DNA of 31,430 nt from Ruminococcaceae bacterium UBA5450 (GTDB lineage Bacteria; Bacillota; Clostridia; Oscillospirales; Acutalibacteraceae): the NCBI GenBank assembly GCA_002424295.1, contig DIQY01000026.1, positions 3,010 through 34,439 on the forward strand, in the 5' to 3' direction. Positions 24,784 through 31,430 of this stretch are shown in pieces. The first letter of the stretch is position 1. Every line of letters starts with the position of its first letter. A program made the position numbers and the translations under genes. Under the pieces are notes generated by a model. The model was not told the DNA's origin, made no database searches, and saw nothing but the letters and a program-made list of their open reading frames with translations.

Positions 24784-25028
24784 ATTTTTTTGGTCTCCTC
24801 ATTTGATTTGCTTTTTTCCGGAACAGGATCATATCCGCCCCGGCTGAACGGATTACATCGTAAAATTCTCCATATTGCAAGTAAGCCTCCTTTTAAGGCT
24901 CCAAAACGCTCGATTGCCTCTTTTGCATAGGCAGAACAGGTTGGAATATACTTGCAGCAGGGTGGGTGCCGCGGAGAAATTACTTTTTGATAAAATTCAA
25001 TGAGCTTTAAAAAAAGCTTTTTTATCAT
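24780..25028 (-). CDS. yidD: Membrane protein insertion efficiency factor YidD
   Basis: 82 residues, typical length. The family signature is present: FYQKVISPRHPPCCKYIPTC (12-31), SAYAKEAIERFG, and RILRCNPFSRGGYDPVP near the C-terminus. It is a small amphipathic membrane-associated protein that assists YidC. It lies between rnpA and yidC, overlapping yidC by 4 bases. A GGGAG about 11 bases upstream serves as ribosome binding site. Confidence 0.95.
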   Translation of the reverse strand: MIKKLFLKLIEFYQKVISPRHPPCCKYIPTCSAYAKEAIERFGALKGGLLAIWRILRCNPFSRGGYDPVPEKSKSNEETKKI

Positions 25029-25042
25029 TCTTTGGAAGCTCC

Positions 25043-25408
25043 CTAATTATTTTCAATCTCTTTTTTTTCTTCCTGTTTTAAAATTCCGGATTTTTGAAAA
25101 AGCATTTCTATTTTCTTTTTTACATCTGTACTTTTTACAAATGGGGTACGGCTACGGGCCACCACAATCATATCATAACTGCCCTCTATTTTCGGCAGAA
25201 CTTCCCGCAGAGCCGCCCGAATGATTCTGCGCGAACGATTTCGCATGACTGCATTACCAATCTTTTTACTGGTCGTAATCCCAACCCGACAAGTTTTTAA
25301 ACGATTTTTTTTGAGATAGATTACCACCAGTGGACTTACAAGACTTTTTCCACGGCCATAGATCCGGCGGAAATCACGATTTTCTTTTATCGAAACAAAA
25401 CAGTCCAT
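25043..25408 (-). CDS. rnpA: Ribonuclease P protein component
   Basis: 121 residues. It is the protein subunit of RNase P, which trims the 5' leader of tRNAs. NRDFRRIYGRGKS, VGITTSKKIGNAVMRNRSRR (about 42-61, holding the RNR motif) and DMIVVARS are family hallmarks. I set the start at 25408 (MDCFVSIKENRDF), which has GGAG 7 bases upstream. A longer frame to 25444 would run into the hairpin at 25443-25466. The C-terminus is a short Lys/Glu-rich extension. Confidence 0.95.
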   Translation of the reverse strand: MDCFVSIKENRDFRRIYGRGKSLVSPLVVIYLKKNRLKTCRVGITTSKKIGNAVMRNRSRRIIRAALREVLPKIEGSYDMIVVARSRTPFVKSTDVKKKIEMLFQKSGILKQEEKKEIENN

Positions 25409-25442
25409 CAGGTCACTCCGATACAAAAATGTGCCATACAAC

Positions 25443-25466
25443 AAAGGGCCACAATCGTGGCCCTTT
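25443..25466 (-). other. Stem-loop between rpmH and rnpA
   Basis: AAAGGGCCAC and GTGGCCCTTT form a perfect 10-bp stem with a 4-base loop, 11 bases after the rpmH stop. The - strand tail (GTTG) is too poor in T for a strong terminator. It is better explained as an attenuator or a processing/stability element that keeps rpmH mRNA more abundant than rnpA mRNA. Confidence 0.6.
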
Positions 25467-25477
25467 TCGTTGATTCA

Positions 25478-25612
25478 TTAATAGGACAGGCTCTTCCGGC
25501 CTTTTGCACGACGGCGGGAAAGTACCTTGCGGCCATTTTTTGTAGACATTCTTTTCCGAAAGCCATGCTCCTTCTGACGATGGAGTTTCTTAGGCTGATA
25601 GGTTCTAAGCAT
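25478..25612 (-). CDS. rpmH: 50S ribosomal protein L34
   Basis: 44 residues, exactly the family length. It begins MLRTYQPKKLHRQKEHGFRK and is followed by RMSTKNGRKVLSRRRAKGRK, the near-universal L34 sequence. GGAGGG at 25621-25626 is 8 bases before the ATG. It is the first gene of the leftward operon next to dnaA and has a near-consensus promoter. Confidence 0.97.
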   Translation of the reverse strand: MLRTYQPKKLHRQKEHGFRKRMSTKNGRKVLSRRRAKGRKSLSY

Positions 25613-25653
25613 TTTAAAAACCCTCCTTTCGGGTATAAACCTTGCAATTTAGA

Positions 25654-25683
25654 ATTATAGCGTAAAATGCAAGAGCCTGTCAA
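25654..25683 (-). promoter_or_regulatory. Near-consensus promoter of the rpmH operon
   Basis: On the - strand, TTGACA (25678-25683) and TATAAT (25654-25659) are separated by 18 bases. Both hexamers are perfect. It lies about 40 bases upstream of the rpmH start, as expected for a highly expressed ribosomal protein. Confidence 0.9.
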
Positions 25684-25828
25684 GCAAAATCATACAATTG
25701 AATGAAAAAGAAAATTTTTTTTAATGATTAGAAATTAATTAGAAATTTTTTCTCCAAATAATGCAAGAAATAGCAAAATAAATTGATCTTTTTCAAATTT
25801 CGAAAACAGAAAAAAGCCAGCAATAAAT

Positions 25829-25857
25829 TTGCAAACTGACCAAATTTATGGTAGGAT
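25829..25857 (+). promoter_or_regulatory. Probable dnaA promoter
   Basis: TTGCAA (25829-25834) and TAGGAT (25852-25857) are 17 bases apart, each a 4/6 match. TATAAA at 25857-25862 is another possible -10. No other candidate is better in the gap. The leader would be about 70 bases. Confidence 0.4.
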
Positions 25858-25932
25858 ATAAAAGTGTATTAATATATTTAAATGTAATGGCAATTTTCCG
25901 CCTTACTGAAGTATACGGAGGAAAAAAATCGA

Positions 25933-27243
25933 ATGGATTTTACACCCGAAACATGGGAATTGATCTGTGATTACTGTCGTTCCCAGATTACTGAAGTAGC
26001 CTATACAACGTGGATCAGCCGAATTGAACCAATCAATCTTGATTTTTCAACGGGAACTGCCACGCTGAAAGTTCCAAATGAATTTCATAAACAAACAATT
26101 CTGCATTATTATGCGGATCTTTTAAAGGACGCTTTTCAACAGGTCTTTAACGGACAAACCATCAACCTCGATCTTCAGACTCCCAACGAGATAAAAGAAG
26201 CAAAACCACAAGAGGACAAGCTTCCGATGGATGATTATGAATATACATTTGAATCCTTTATTGTTGGTTCCAGCAACAAATTTGCCCATGCTGCCTGTAT
26301 GGCAGTTGCCACTCAGCCAGCCTCTCGCTATAATCCACTTTTTATTTATGGAAATTCCGGACTTGGAAAAACACATTTGCTCTATGCAATCTGTAACCGA
26401 ATCAAAAAGGATCATCCGGAAATGAATATTCTCTACATAAAGGGTGACGATTTTACAAACGAACTGATTGAGGCGATCCGCCGCGGAAATACGGCTCAGT
26501 TTCATAATTTTTACCGCAACGCAGATATTCTTTTGGTCGATGATATTCAGTTTATCGCCGGCAAAGAATCTACGCAGGAAGAATTCTTTCATACCTTCAA
26601 CACTCTTTATGAGGCAAAAAAACAGATTGTTTTAACAAGTGATCGTCCTCCAAAAGAAATTGCAACTTTGGAGGATCGTCTGCGCAGCCGTTTCGAATGG
26701 GGATTAACCGCAGATATTCAGCCGCCTGATTTTGAAACACGAATTGCAATCATCAAGCGAAAAGAAGAATTGCTTGATATTCATCTGGACGATACAGTAG
26801 AGGAATATATTGCAAATCAACTCAAAAGCAATATTCGTCAGCTGGAAGGTGCCGTCAAAAAGATGAAAGCATATTCCATCATTGATGTACCTCCAAATAT
26901 TTCGACTGCAAGAGCGGCTATCAGTGATATTATCACAAATTCCCAGCCAATTTCTGTTACCGTCGAAAAAATTATTGACGAAGTGGCAAGAACTTATGGA
27001 ACTGTGCCGGAAGACATTCGTTCCGGAAAGAGAAATTCCAATATCAGTAAAGCACGTCAAGTTGCTATGTATGTGATCAAAGAAGTTCTTGGAATGTCCA
27101 CTTCTGAAATTGGCGACGAATTTGGAGGAAGAGATCATTCTACTGTAGTCTATGCAATTCAGCAAGTTGAAAAAAATCAAGAAAAGAACAGTCAATTTAA
27201 AGCTACAGTCAATGACATCATTAAAAATATTCGTGGCCGATAA
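25933..27243 (+). CDS. dnaA: Chromosomal replication initiator DnaA
   Basis: 436 residues. DnaA binds 9-base boxes at oriC, forms an ATP-bound filament and opens the DNA. Domain I (1-80, helicase-loader contacts) is followed by a very short domain II (about 82-100). Domain III is the AAA+ core, with Walker A GNSGLGKT (140-147) and Walker B ILLVDDIQF (199-207), and domain IV ends with the box-binding signature GGRDHSTV (398-405). GGAGG at 25917-25921 lies 11 bases upstream of the ATG. It is divergent from rpmH and is followed by the putative oriC. Confidence 0.97.
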   Translation: MDFTPETWELICDYCRSQITEVAYTTWISRIEPINLDFSTGTATLKVPNEFHKQTILHYYADLLKDAFQQVFNGQTINLDLQTPNEIKEAKPQEDKLPMDDYEYTFESFIVGSSNKFAHAACMAVATQPASRYNPLFIYGNSGLGKTHLLYAICNRIKKDHPEMNILYIKGDDFTNELIEAIRRGNTAQFHNFYRNADILLVDDIQFIAGKESTQEEFFHTFNTLYEAKKQIVLTSDRPPKEIATLEDRLRSRFEWGLTADIQPPDFETRIAIIKRKEELLDIHLDDTVEEYIANQLKSNIRQLEGAVKKMKAYSIIDVPPNISTARAAISDIITNSQPISVTVEKIIDEVARTYGTVPEDIRSGKRNSNISKARQVAMYVIKEVLGMSTSEIGDEFGGRDHSTVVYAIQQVEKNQEKNSQFKATVNDIIKNIRGR

Positions 27244-27569
27244 ATTTTTTTCTGCTGAAAACCGGTTTAAAATCTGTAGAACCCTGTTAATACCCTGTGA
27301 AAAACAGAAAAAAGTACTCTTCCAACTTTTCACAGATTTCTAAACTTTTTTTAAACTTTCCCCAACCTGTTTTCCACCACTTATTTTTTATTTGCAGTTT
27401 TTAAACTTTGTCCACATTTCTTCTACCGGCTGATTCTAAAAAAGTAGATCCAAAAAATTCAGCTGTCATCTGGATTTTTTCTTACTTTCCACAAATCAAC
27501 CGCCCCTACTTCTTTTACTAAAATTAAATGAATAGAAAAGAATGATTATCTTAAACGGAGGCCTTCTTC
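27244..27569. other. oriC: Putative oriC (dnaA-dnaN intergenic region)
   Basis: 326 non-coding, AT-rich bases. DnaA-box-like 9-mers relative to TTATNCACA are TGTGAAAAA (27296-27304, reverse, 8/9), CTTTTCACA (27326-27334, 7/9), TTTTCCACC (27370-27378, 7/9), TTGTCCACA (27408-27416, 8/9) and CTTTCCACA (27485-27493, 7/9). Most point the same way. AT-rich stretches such as TTCTAAACTTTTTTTAAAC lie between them and could be the unwinding element. No perfect box is present. A terminator (27452-27480) sits inside the region. The origin call rests on gene order, box cluster and divergent gene orientation. Confidence 0.75.
27452..27480 (+). terminator. Terminator inside the dnaA-dnaN gap
   Basis: An 11-bp stem (27452-27462 with 27470-27480, one G-T pair) and 7-base loop, whose 3' arm ends in six T. 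It should stop dnaA transcripts before dnaN, so dnaN needs its own promoter; I could not place a convincing one in the 89 bases left. Confidence 0.7.
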
Positions 27570-28673
27570 ATGAAATTCACCTGCGAAAAACAAAAGCTTG
27601 TGGAAGCTGTCTCAAATATTCAACGAGCTGTTTCCGTAAAAAGTTCGATTCCTGCTTTGGAAGGAATTTTCTTAAAAGCAAAAAGCACTTCTATTTTTCT
27701 CTGCGGCTATGATTTGGAACTCGGTATGACAACCGAAATTCCCGCGACAGTATCGGAACCCGGAGAAATCGTTCTTTCTGCAAAATTATTTGGCGATATT
27801 GTTCGCCGCTTACCGGATGACGGTGTCCATGTAGAAATTGATGATCATAATGTTACTTCTATCAAAAGCGGACAAAGTGATTTTTCAATTGTGGGAATTC
27901 CAGCAGAAGAATATCCAGAGTTACCTTCTCTCTCAGAAGAGAAAAGCATTAAAATTGGTTCTTCTGTTTTGAAAAGTATGATTAGACAGACTCTTTTTGC
28001 AGTTTCTGAAAATGATGCAAAACCAGTTCATACCGGTACCCTTTTCGATTTGAGTGAAGGAAAGCTTCGTCTTGTCTCCGTTGATGGATATCGCCTGGCC
28101 ATGCGGGAAGAAGCAGTCCGCGGAGAAGAAGAGATGAATTTTGTTGTTCCCGGAAAAACGCTGCAGGAAATTATGAAACTTTTACCGGATGATGACAGCG
28201 AAGCAGAACTGCTCGTCGGAAGTCGTCATATTCTTTCAAAAATTGGTAATTATACAGTCATTTCTCGTCTGTTGGAAGGCTCTTTTCTCGATTACCGCGC
28301 TGCAATCCCAGCAAACAGCACATGCGAAATCAAAGTAAAGACGCGTGAATTTATTGACAGCGTGGAACGTGTTTCCCTTGTGATCACGGATCGTCTTAAG
28401 AGTCCACTGCATTGCATTTTTGATAATAACGAAATCAGACTTTCCTGTTCCACTCCGCTCGGCCGTGCAAGCGATCAGTTTTCGGCAGAAATTGAGGGAG
28501 ATTCTATGGATATGGGCTTTAATAATCGTTATCTTCTGGATGCCCTGCGTAATGTAGACAGCGACTTAGTAAAAATTCAGCTCTGTGGTCCGCTTTCTCC
28601 TATGAAGGTCGTTCCGGTCGAGGGAAATAGTTTTCTATTCTTGGTCTTACCGGTTCGTATGAAGTCTGAATAA
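27570..28673 (+). CDS. dnaN: DNA polymerase III beta subunit (sliding clamp)
   Basis: 367 residues, standard length, made of three repeated clamp domains. The dimer encircles DNA and holds the replicase. The start MKFTCEKQKLVEAVSNIQRAV, the SIPALEGIFL segment, VDGYRLAMREE and the C-terminal PLSPMKVVPVEGNSFLFLVLPVRM are strongly typical, and the final hydrophobic strand forms the protein-binding pocket. GGAGG at 27557-27561 is 8 bases upstream of the ATG. It heads dnaN-yaaA-recF-remB. Confidence 0.97.
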   Translation: MKFTCEKQKLVEAVSNIQRAVSVKSSIPALEGIFLKAKSTSIFLCGYDLELGMTTEIPATVSEPGEIVLSAKLFGDIVRRLPDDGVHVEIDDHNVTSIKSGQSDFSIVGIPAEEYPELPSLSEEKSIKIGSSVLKSMIRQTLFAVSENDAKPVHTGTLFDLSEGKLRLVSVDGYRLAMREEAVRGEEEMNFVVPGKTLQEIMKLLPDDDSEAELLVGSRHILSKIGNYTVISRLLEGSFLDYRAAIPANSTCEIKVKTREFIDSVERVSLVITDRLKSPLHCIFDNNEIRLSCSTPLGRASDQFSAEIEGDSMDMGFNNRYLLDALRNVDSDLVKIQLCGPLSPMKVVPVEGNSFLFLVLPVRMKSE

Positions 28674-28687
28674 GAAGAGGAGTCAAG

Positions 28688-28909
28688 ATGACTGAAAAAA
28701 AATTAGTCCCGATTGATACACCTTTTATCAGGTTGGATTCCCTTTTAAAATTTGTGGGAGCAGTTGATACCGGAGGTCGTGCAAAATATTTGATTCAAAA
28801 TGGAGAAGTCTCTGTCAATCATGAGATTTGTACGATGCGCGGAAAAAAGCTTCACTCAGGAGATACGGTAGAATTTCAAGAAAATCTTTATGAGGTGTGT
28901 GAAAAGTGA
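28688..28909 (+). CDS. yaaA: S4-domain RNA-binding protein (YaaA/RlbA type)
   Basis: 73 residues, made almost wholly of an S4 RNA-binding motif: FIRLDSLLKFVGAVDTGGRA, LIQNGEVSVNHEI, then RGKKLHSGDTVEF. It is the small protein always found between dnaN and recF in Firmicutes, with a proposed ribosome-related role. AAGAGGAG lies upstream of the ATG. It ends in a TGA overlapping the GTG start of recF. Confidence 0.92.
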   Translation: MTEKKLVPIDTPFIRLDSLLKFVGAVDTGGRAKYLIQNGEVSVNHEICTMRGKKLHSGDTVEFQENLYEVCEK

Positions 28910-29994
28910 AGATTCTTTCCCTAAAAACAGAACATTATCGAAATCTTTTATCAGATTTATTTGTTCCTGGTGAAGGGGTCAATGTTCTCTATGGGGAAAA
29001 TGCGCAGGGAAAAACAAATCTTCTGGAAGCTTTATGGCTTTTTACCGGAGGAAAAAGTTTTCGCGGAGTAAAAGATTCTGAATTGATCTCTTATGGAGAG
29101 CAGGAAGCTTCCTTAATTCTTCATTTTTACAGTGAAGAGCGGGAGCAGACTGCTGAAATCAAAATTTTGAAAAAAAAGAGACAAGCATTTCTCAATGGAA
29201 TTCTTCTTCGTTCCCCTGGACTTCTCGTTGGAAAAATTGGAGCAGTTATTTTTTCTCCCGAACATCTTTCACTTGTGAGAGAAGGTCCAAATTTGCGCCG
29301 TAATTTTTTAGATGCGGCAATTTGTCAAATCAGACCCGGATATGTGCGGATTCTCAATCGTTATTCCAGAACGCTCGATCAGAGAAATGCACTCCTCAAA
29401 GATTCTTTTCGCCATCCGGAACTTTTGGATACCATTTCAATTTGGGATGAACGTCTTTCGACAGATGGAGAGATTATAATAAAAGAGAGAGAATCCTATG
29501 TAGAATCCATGAAAAATCCTCTTTCCGAGATTTATGAAGGACTCAGCAGCGGAAAAGAGTCCCTTACAGTTCAATATAAACGAAGTGCTGAAAATCTTTT
29601 GGAGACACTTTTAAAAAATAGAAAACAAGACCTTCAGGTTGGCTATACCACTTGTGGACCTCATCGGGATGATCTGGAAATTTTTTTAGATGGCAAAAAT
29701 GTGAGAATGTTTGCTTCTCAGGGACAAAAGAGAAGTGTTGTACTTTCTTTAAAATTGGCGGAAGCTGCACTTTTAAAACAATATTCCGGAGAAAAACCAA
29801 TGATTCTTCTCGATGATGTTTTGAGTGAATTGGATCATACCAGACAGGAATATCTTTTGAATCATCTTTCAGACTGTCAGGTCATTATTACTTGCTGTGA
29901 TCCCGGACAGGCAAAAAATCTGAAAAATGGATTTCTTTTTCAGGTAGAAAATGGAACTTTGGAAAGGAAAAAAGCAGAATGTACCTCCATTTAG
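28906..29994 (+). CDS. recF: DNA replication and repair protein RecF
   Basis: 362 residues, an SMC-like ATPase that loads RecA at gaps with RecO and RecR. Walker A GENAQGKTN (30-38), the FSPEHLSLVREGPNLRRNFL block, signature SQGQKRSVVLSLKLAE, and Walker B MILLDDVLSELD are all visible. The start is GTG at 28906, with GAGGTG 8 bases upstream and a 4-base overlap with yaaA, so translation is coupled. Its end overlaps remB by 16 bases. Confidence 0.96.
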   Translation: MKILSLKTEHYRNLLSDLFVPGEGVNVLYGENAQGKTNLLEALWLFTGGKSFRGVKDSELISYGEQEASLILHFYSEEREQTAEIKILKKKRQAFLNGILLRSPGLLVGKIGAVIFSPEHLSLVREGPNLRRNFLDAAICQIRPGYVRILNRYSRTLDQRNALLKDSFRHPELLDTISIWDERLSTDGEIIIKERESYVESMKNPLSEIYEGLSSGKESLTVQYKRSAENLLETLLKNRKQDLQVGYTTCGPHRDDLEIFLDGKNVRMFASQGQKRSVVLSLKLAEAALLKQYSGEKPMILLDDVLSELDHTRQEYLLNHLSDCQVIITCCDPGQAKNLKNGFLFQVENGTLERKKAECTSI

Positions 29995-30257
29995 GGCAGA
30001 ATAAAATTATTCACAGCAAAGAGATTGTCGGCATTTTTGATTTGGATGTCTGTACAGTTTCCAAAATCACAAGAGAGATGCTTACAGAAAAAGAAAAACA
30101 AAATCATATTGTTACTGTTTCACAGGAACTTCCAAAAAGCTTTGTTCTGTGCAGCAGAAAGAAAAATAAAAAATTTGATTTTGAAGAAGTTATCTATCTT
30201 TCTCAGCTAAATTCGGCAACTCTTCTAAAGAGAATGGAATCTATGAAAGATAATTAG
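29979..30257 (+). CDS. remB: Extracellular matrix regulator RemB (DUF370)
   Basis: 92 residues. It starts MYLHLGQNKIIHSKEIVGIF, then DLDVCTVSKITREML, the usual DUF370/RemB sequence. In Bacillus subtilis remB lies at this same place after recF and affects biofilm matrix genes. GGAAAGGA precedes the ATG inside recF (16-base overlap). The C-terminal 40 residues are rich in Lys and moderately extended. Whether it controls the nearby glycan cluster is unknown. Confidence 0.92.
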   Translation: MYLHLGQNKIIHSKEIVGIFDLDVCTVSKITREMLTEKEKQNHIVTVSQELPKSFVLCSRKKNKKFDFEEVIYLSQLNSATLLKRMESMKDN

Positions 30258-30307
30258 ATTTTATAAAGTTGATAAATATTCAAAGCAATCAAAAGGAGAA
30301 AAAATTT

Positions 30308-30949
30308 ATGGCAACTTTACACCGGGCAAAATGTCCATACTGCGGAAAAAAACTAAATTTTTTTCTGGCGTGGACATTAAAAAAAGAAGGCGAATACCGT
30401 TGTACAGCCTGTAATGGAATTTCTAATATTATCGTAGAGTCTTTTACACGTATTCTGGCAATGATTGCAATCGCTGTCTCTGCTTTGCTTTTTATTATTT
30501 TTGGGTTGATCTTGAATCATATTACATTTTGGCTTGTTCTTTCCGTTATTCTTTTATTCTTTCTTTTCTTTTTACTGAGCAGTTTTACCATTCATCTCGA
30601 GCGTCCAGTTGTTAGGCGGCATAGAAAAGCTTATCATTCGGAATCAGTCAATCCGGAACAACTTTATTCTGATGAGAAAGAGCAGTCTCATTTTAATGAG
30701 GAGGAAAAATCCGGATTTACAAAACAGATGGATTCGATTATTCTTCCGGAACCAGAAAAACAAAATGAATCGCAACAAACCATTCAAATGAGTCCTATCG
30801 AAGAAGCAGATTCTATAAAATTAAAGCCTAATCTGCCTCGTCATTATCGACAGAAAGTAGATCATGCTTTTCAGGATGAGACAATTCGTCGACAGATGCA
30901 GAATCCTTATGGAGAGTACATGAAAAATGATGATAAAAAAGAACCATAA
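30308..30949 (+). CDS. Zinc-ribbon membrane protein, CxxC-x19-CxxC type
   Basis: 213 residues. A zinc ribbon, CPYC (9-12) and CTAC (32-35) spaced by 19 residues, is followed by two membrane helices (about 48-68 and 73-95) and a hydrophilic tail of about 115 residues with acidic and glutamine-rich patches. The head resembles the small Firmicutes proteins called cxxc_20_cxxc, but the long tail is extra. I place the start at the ATG at 30308, preceded by AAAAGGAGA; a TTG at 30269 would extend it by 13 residues but lacks a site. Function is unknown. It lies between remB and gyrB and overlaps the next gene by 23 bases. Confidence 0.75.
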   Translation: MATLHRAKCPYCGKKLNFFLAWTLKKEGEYRCTACNGISNIIVESFTRILAMIAIAVSALLFIIFGLILNHITFWLVLSVILLFFLFFLLSSFTIHLERPVVRRHRKAYHSESVNPEQLYSDEKEQSHFNEEEKSGFTKQMDSIILPEPEKQNESQQTIQMSPIEEADSIKLKPNLPRHYRQKVDHAFQDETIRRQMQNPYGEYMKNDDKKEP

Positions 30950-31241
30950 ATTTTGTCCTTATTGTGGAACAGAATTTACCATGAAGGAAAGAAAAAAACT
31001 TTTAAGAGAAAAAAGTTTTTTTTGCGTACATTGCAAAGAAAAATGTACTGTGATTTATAAAAAGCAAATGACCGTCTATTTTCTTTTGGCTTTTCTTCTG
31101 CTTTGTCTTCTGAATTGCTTATTGATATGGACAACAATGAATTTCATTTTGATGGCGACTGTTACTTTTCTTTGTGTTGCCGCCGTTTATGAATGCAGAA
31201 TTTTTCTCATTAGAATTGTAAAAGTATCGCAAAAAGAATAA
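30927..31241 (+). CDS. Small zinc-ribbon membrane protein, paralogue of the previous gene
   Basis: 104 residues. CPYC (10-13) and CVHC (33-36), again spaced by 19 residues, are followed by two membrane helices (about 49-67 and 72-90) and a short basic end. The layout equals the first half of the preceding gene, so they look like an old duplication, one with and one without the tail. Its ATG (30927, or the next ATG at 30930) lies within the end of that gene, with GGAGAG 10 bases upstream, so the two are probably coupled. No function is known to me. Confidence 0.75.
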   Translation: MMIKKNHKFCPYCGTEFTMKERKKLLREKSFFCVHCKEKCTVIYKKQMTVYFLLAFLLLCLLNCLLIWTTMNFILMATVTFLCVAAVYECRIFLIRIVKVSQKE

Positions 31242-31278
31242 ATGGATGCTTTTTAGTCGAGGAATAGGAGGATCAGAA

Positions 31279-31430
31279 TTGGAAATCAATCAAGTAACGC
31301 AGACACGAGAAGCTTATGATGAAAATCAGATTCAGGTGTTGGAAGGTCTAGAAGCTGTGCGGAAACGTCCGGGAATGTATATTGGATCAACCGGAGAAAG
31401 AGGACTTCATCATCTTGTTTATGAAATTGT
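31279..31430 (+). CDS. gyrB: DNA gyrase subunit B, 5' part
   Basis: The first 50 codons of gyrB; the rest lies beyond the window. VLEGLEAVRKRPGMYIGSTG and RGLHHLVYEIV are the invariant start of the GHKL ATPase domain. The start codon is TTG at 31279, with AGGAGG (31266-31271) 7 bases upstream. It follows the zinc-ribbon genes by 37 bases with no visible promoter, so it may be read from upstream. Confidence 0.95.
   Translation, partial: MEINQVTQTREAYDENQIQVLEGLEAVRKRPGMYIGSTGERGLHHLVYEI

Larger units (their letters stand above)
25613..25932. other. Divergent rpmH/dnaA intergenic region
   Basis: 320 very AT-rich bases. It holds the rpmH promoter (25654-25683, leftward) and a probable dnaA promoter (25829-25857, rightward). 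I found no good DnaA box (TTATNCACA) on either strand, so the upstream box cluster seen beside dnaA in Bacillus is not evident. Repeats of ATTAGAAATT around 25727-25750 and a TATTAATATATTTAAAT stretch at about 25867-25883 are the other visible features. Confidence 0.7.

Noticed and set aside
1..31430. CRISPR arrays, tRNA/rRNA genes, insertion sequences
   Set aside because: No regularly spaced repeats, no tRNA-like cloverleaf or rRNA sequence, and no transposase reading frame or flanking inverted repeats were seen.

Overview
This window is the chromosomal replication origin neighbourhood of a low-GC Gram-positive bacterium. It is most likely a member of the Clostridia, and the Oscillospiraceae/Ruminococcaceae are my best guess. 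The evidence is the gene order rpmH-rnpA-yidD-yidC-jag-mnmE-mnmG-rsmG-noc-soj-parB-serS running leftwards, opposite dnaA-dnaN-yaaA-recF-remB-gyrB running rightwards. A ParB-like Noc, Soj/Spo0J with two parS sites, and RemB all fit Firmicutes. The family guess is inference; no rRNA or other marker is present to settle it.

Layout. (1) Positions 1-186 hold the tail of an unidentified gene. (2) Positions 461-13518, + strand, hold a cell-surface glycan cluster: two tandem DUF2142 (GT-C-like) membrane proteins, a LicD phosphotransferase followed by a decayed second licD tail, a Wzx-like flippase, and GT2 and GT4 glycosyltransferases. A second promoter then drives a DPM1-like polyprenyl-phosphate glycosyltransferase, a DUF2304 partner, a TagD-like cytidylyltransferase fused to a Gfo/Idh/MocA domain, a HisC/CobD-like PLP enzyme and a second LicD. 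A 19-bp bidirectional terminator closes the cluster. (3) Positions 13590-25612, - strand, hold the acyl-ACP thioesterase, serS, parB, soj, noc, rsmG, mnmG, mnmE, khpB/jag, yidC, yidD, rnpA and rpmH. These split into several transcription units at visible terminators. (4) Positions 25613-25932 form the divergent rpmH/dnaA promoter region. (5) Positions 25933-31430, + strand, hold dnaA, the putative oriC (27244-27569), dnaN, an S4 protein, recF, remB, two small zinc-ribbon membrane proteins and the start of gyrB.

How the genes may work together. In the glycan cluster, cytoplasmic GT2/GT4 enzymes would build a lipid-linked oligosaccharide and the flippase would export it. The DPM1-like enzyme would load a sugar on polyprenyl phosphate for use by the DUF2142 enzymes at the outer face. 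The fusion protein and the PLP enzyme would make a CDP-activated (amino-)alcohol phosphate, which the LicD proteins would attach to the glycan. The 10180-13518 module looks more AT-rich than its neighbours and is the best candidate for undescribed chemistry. The whole cluster is transcribed towards oriC, head-on to the inferred replication fork, unlike every core gene here, which suggests an accessory insertion next to the origin.
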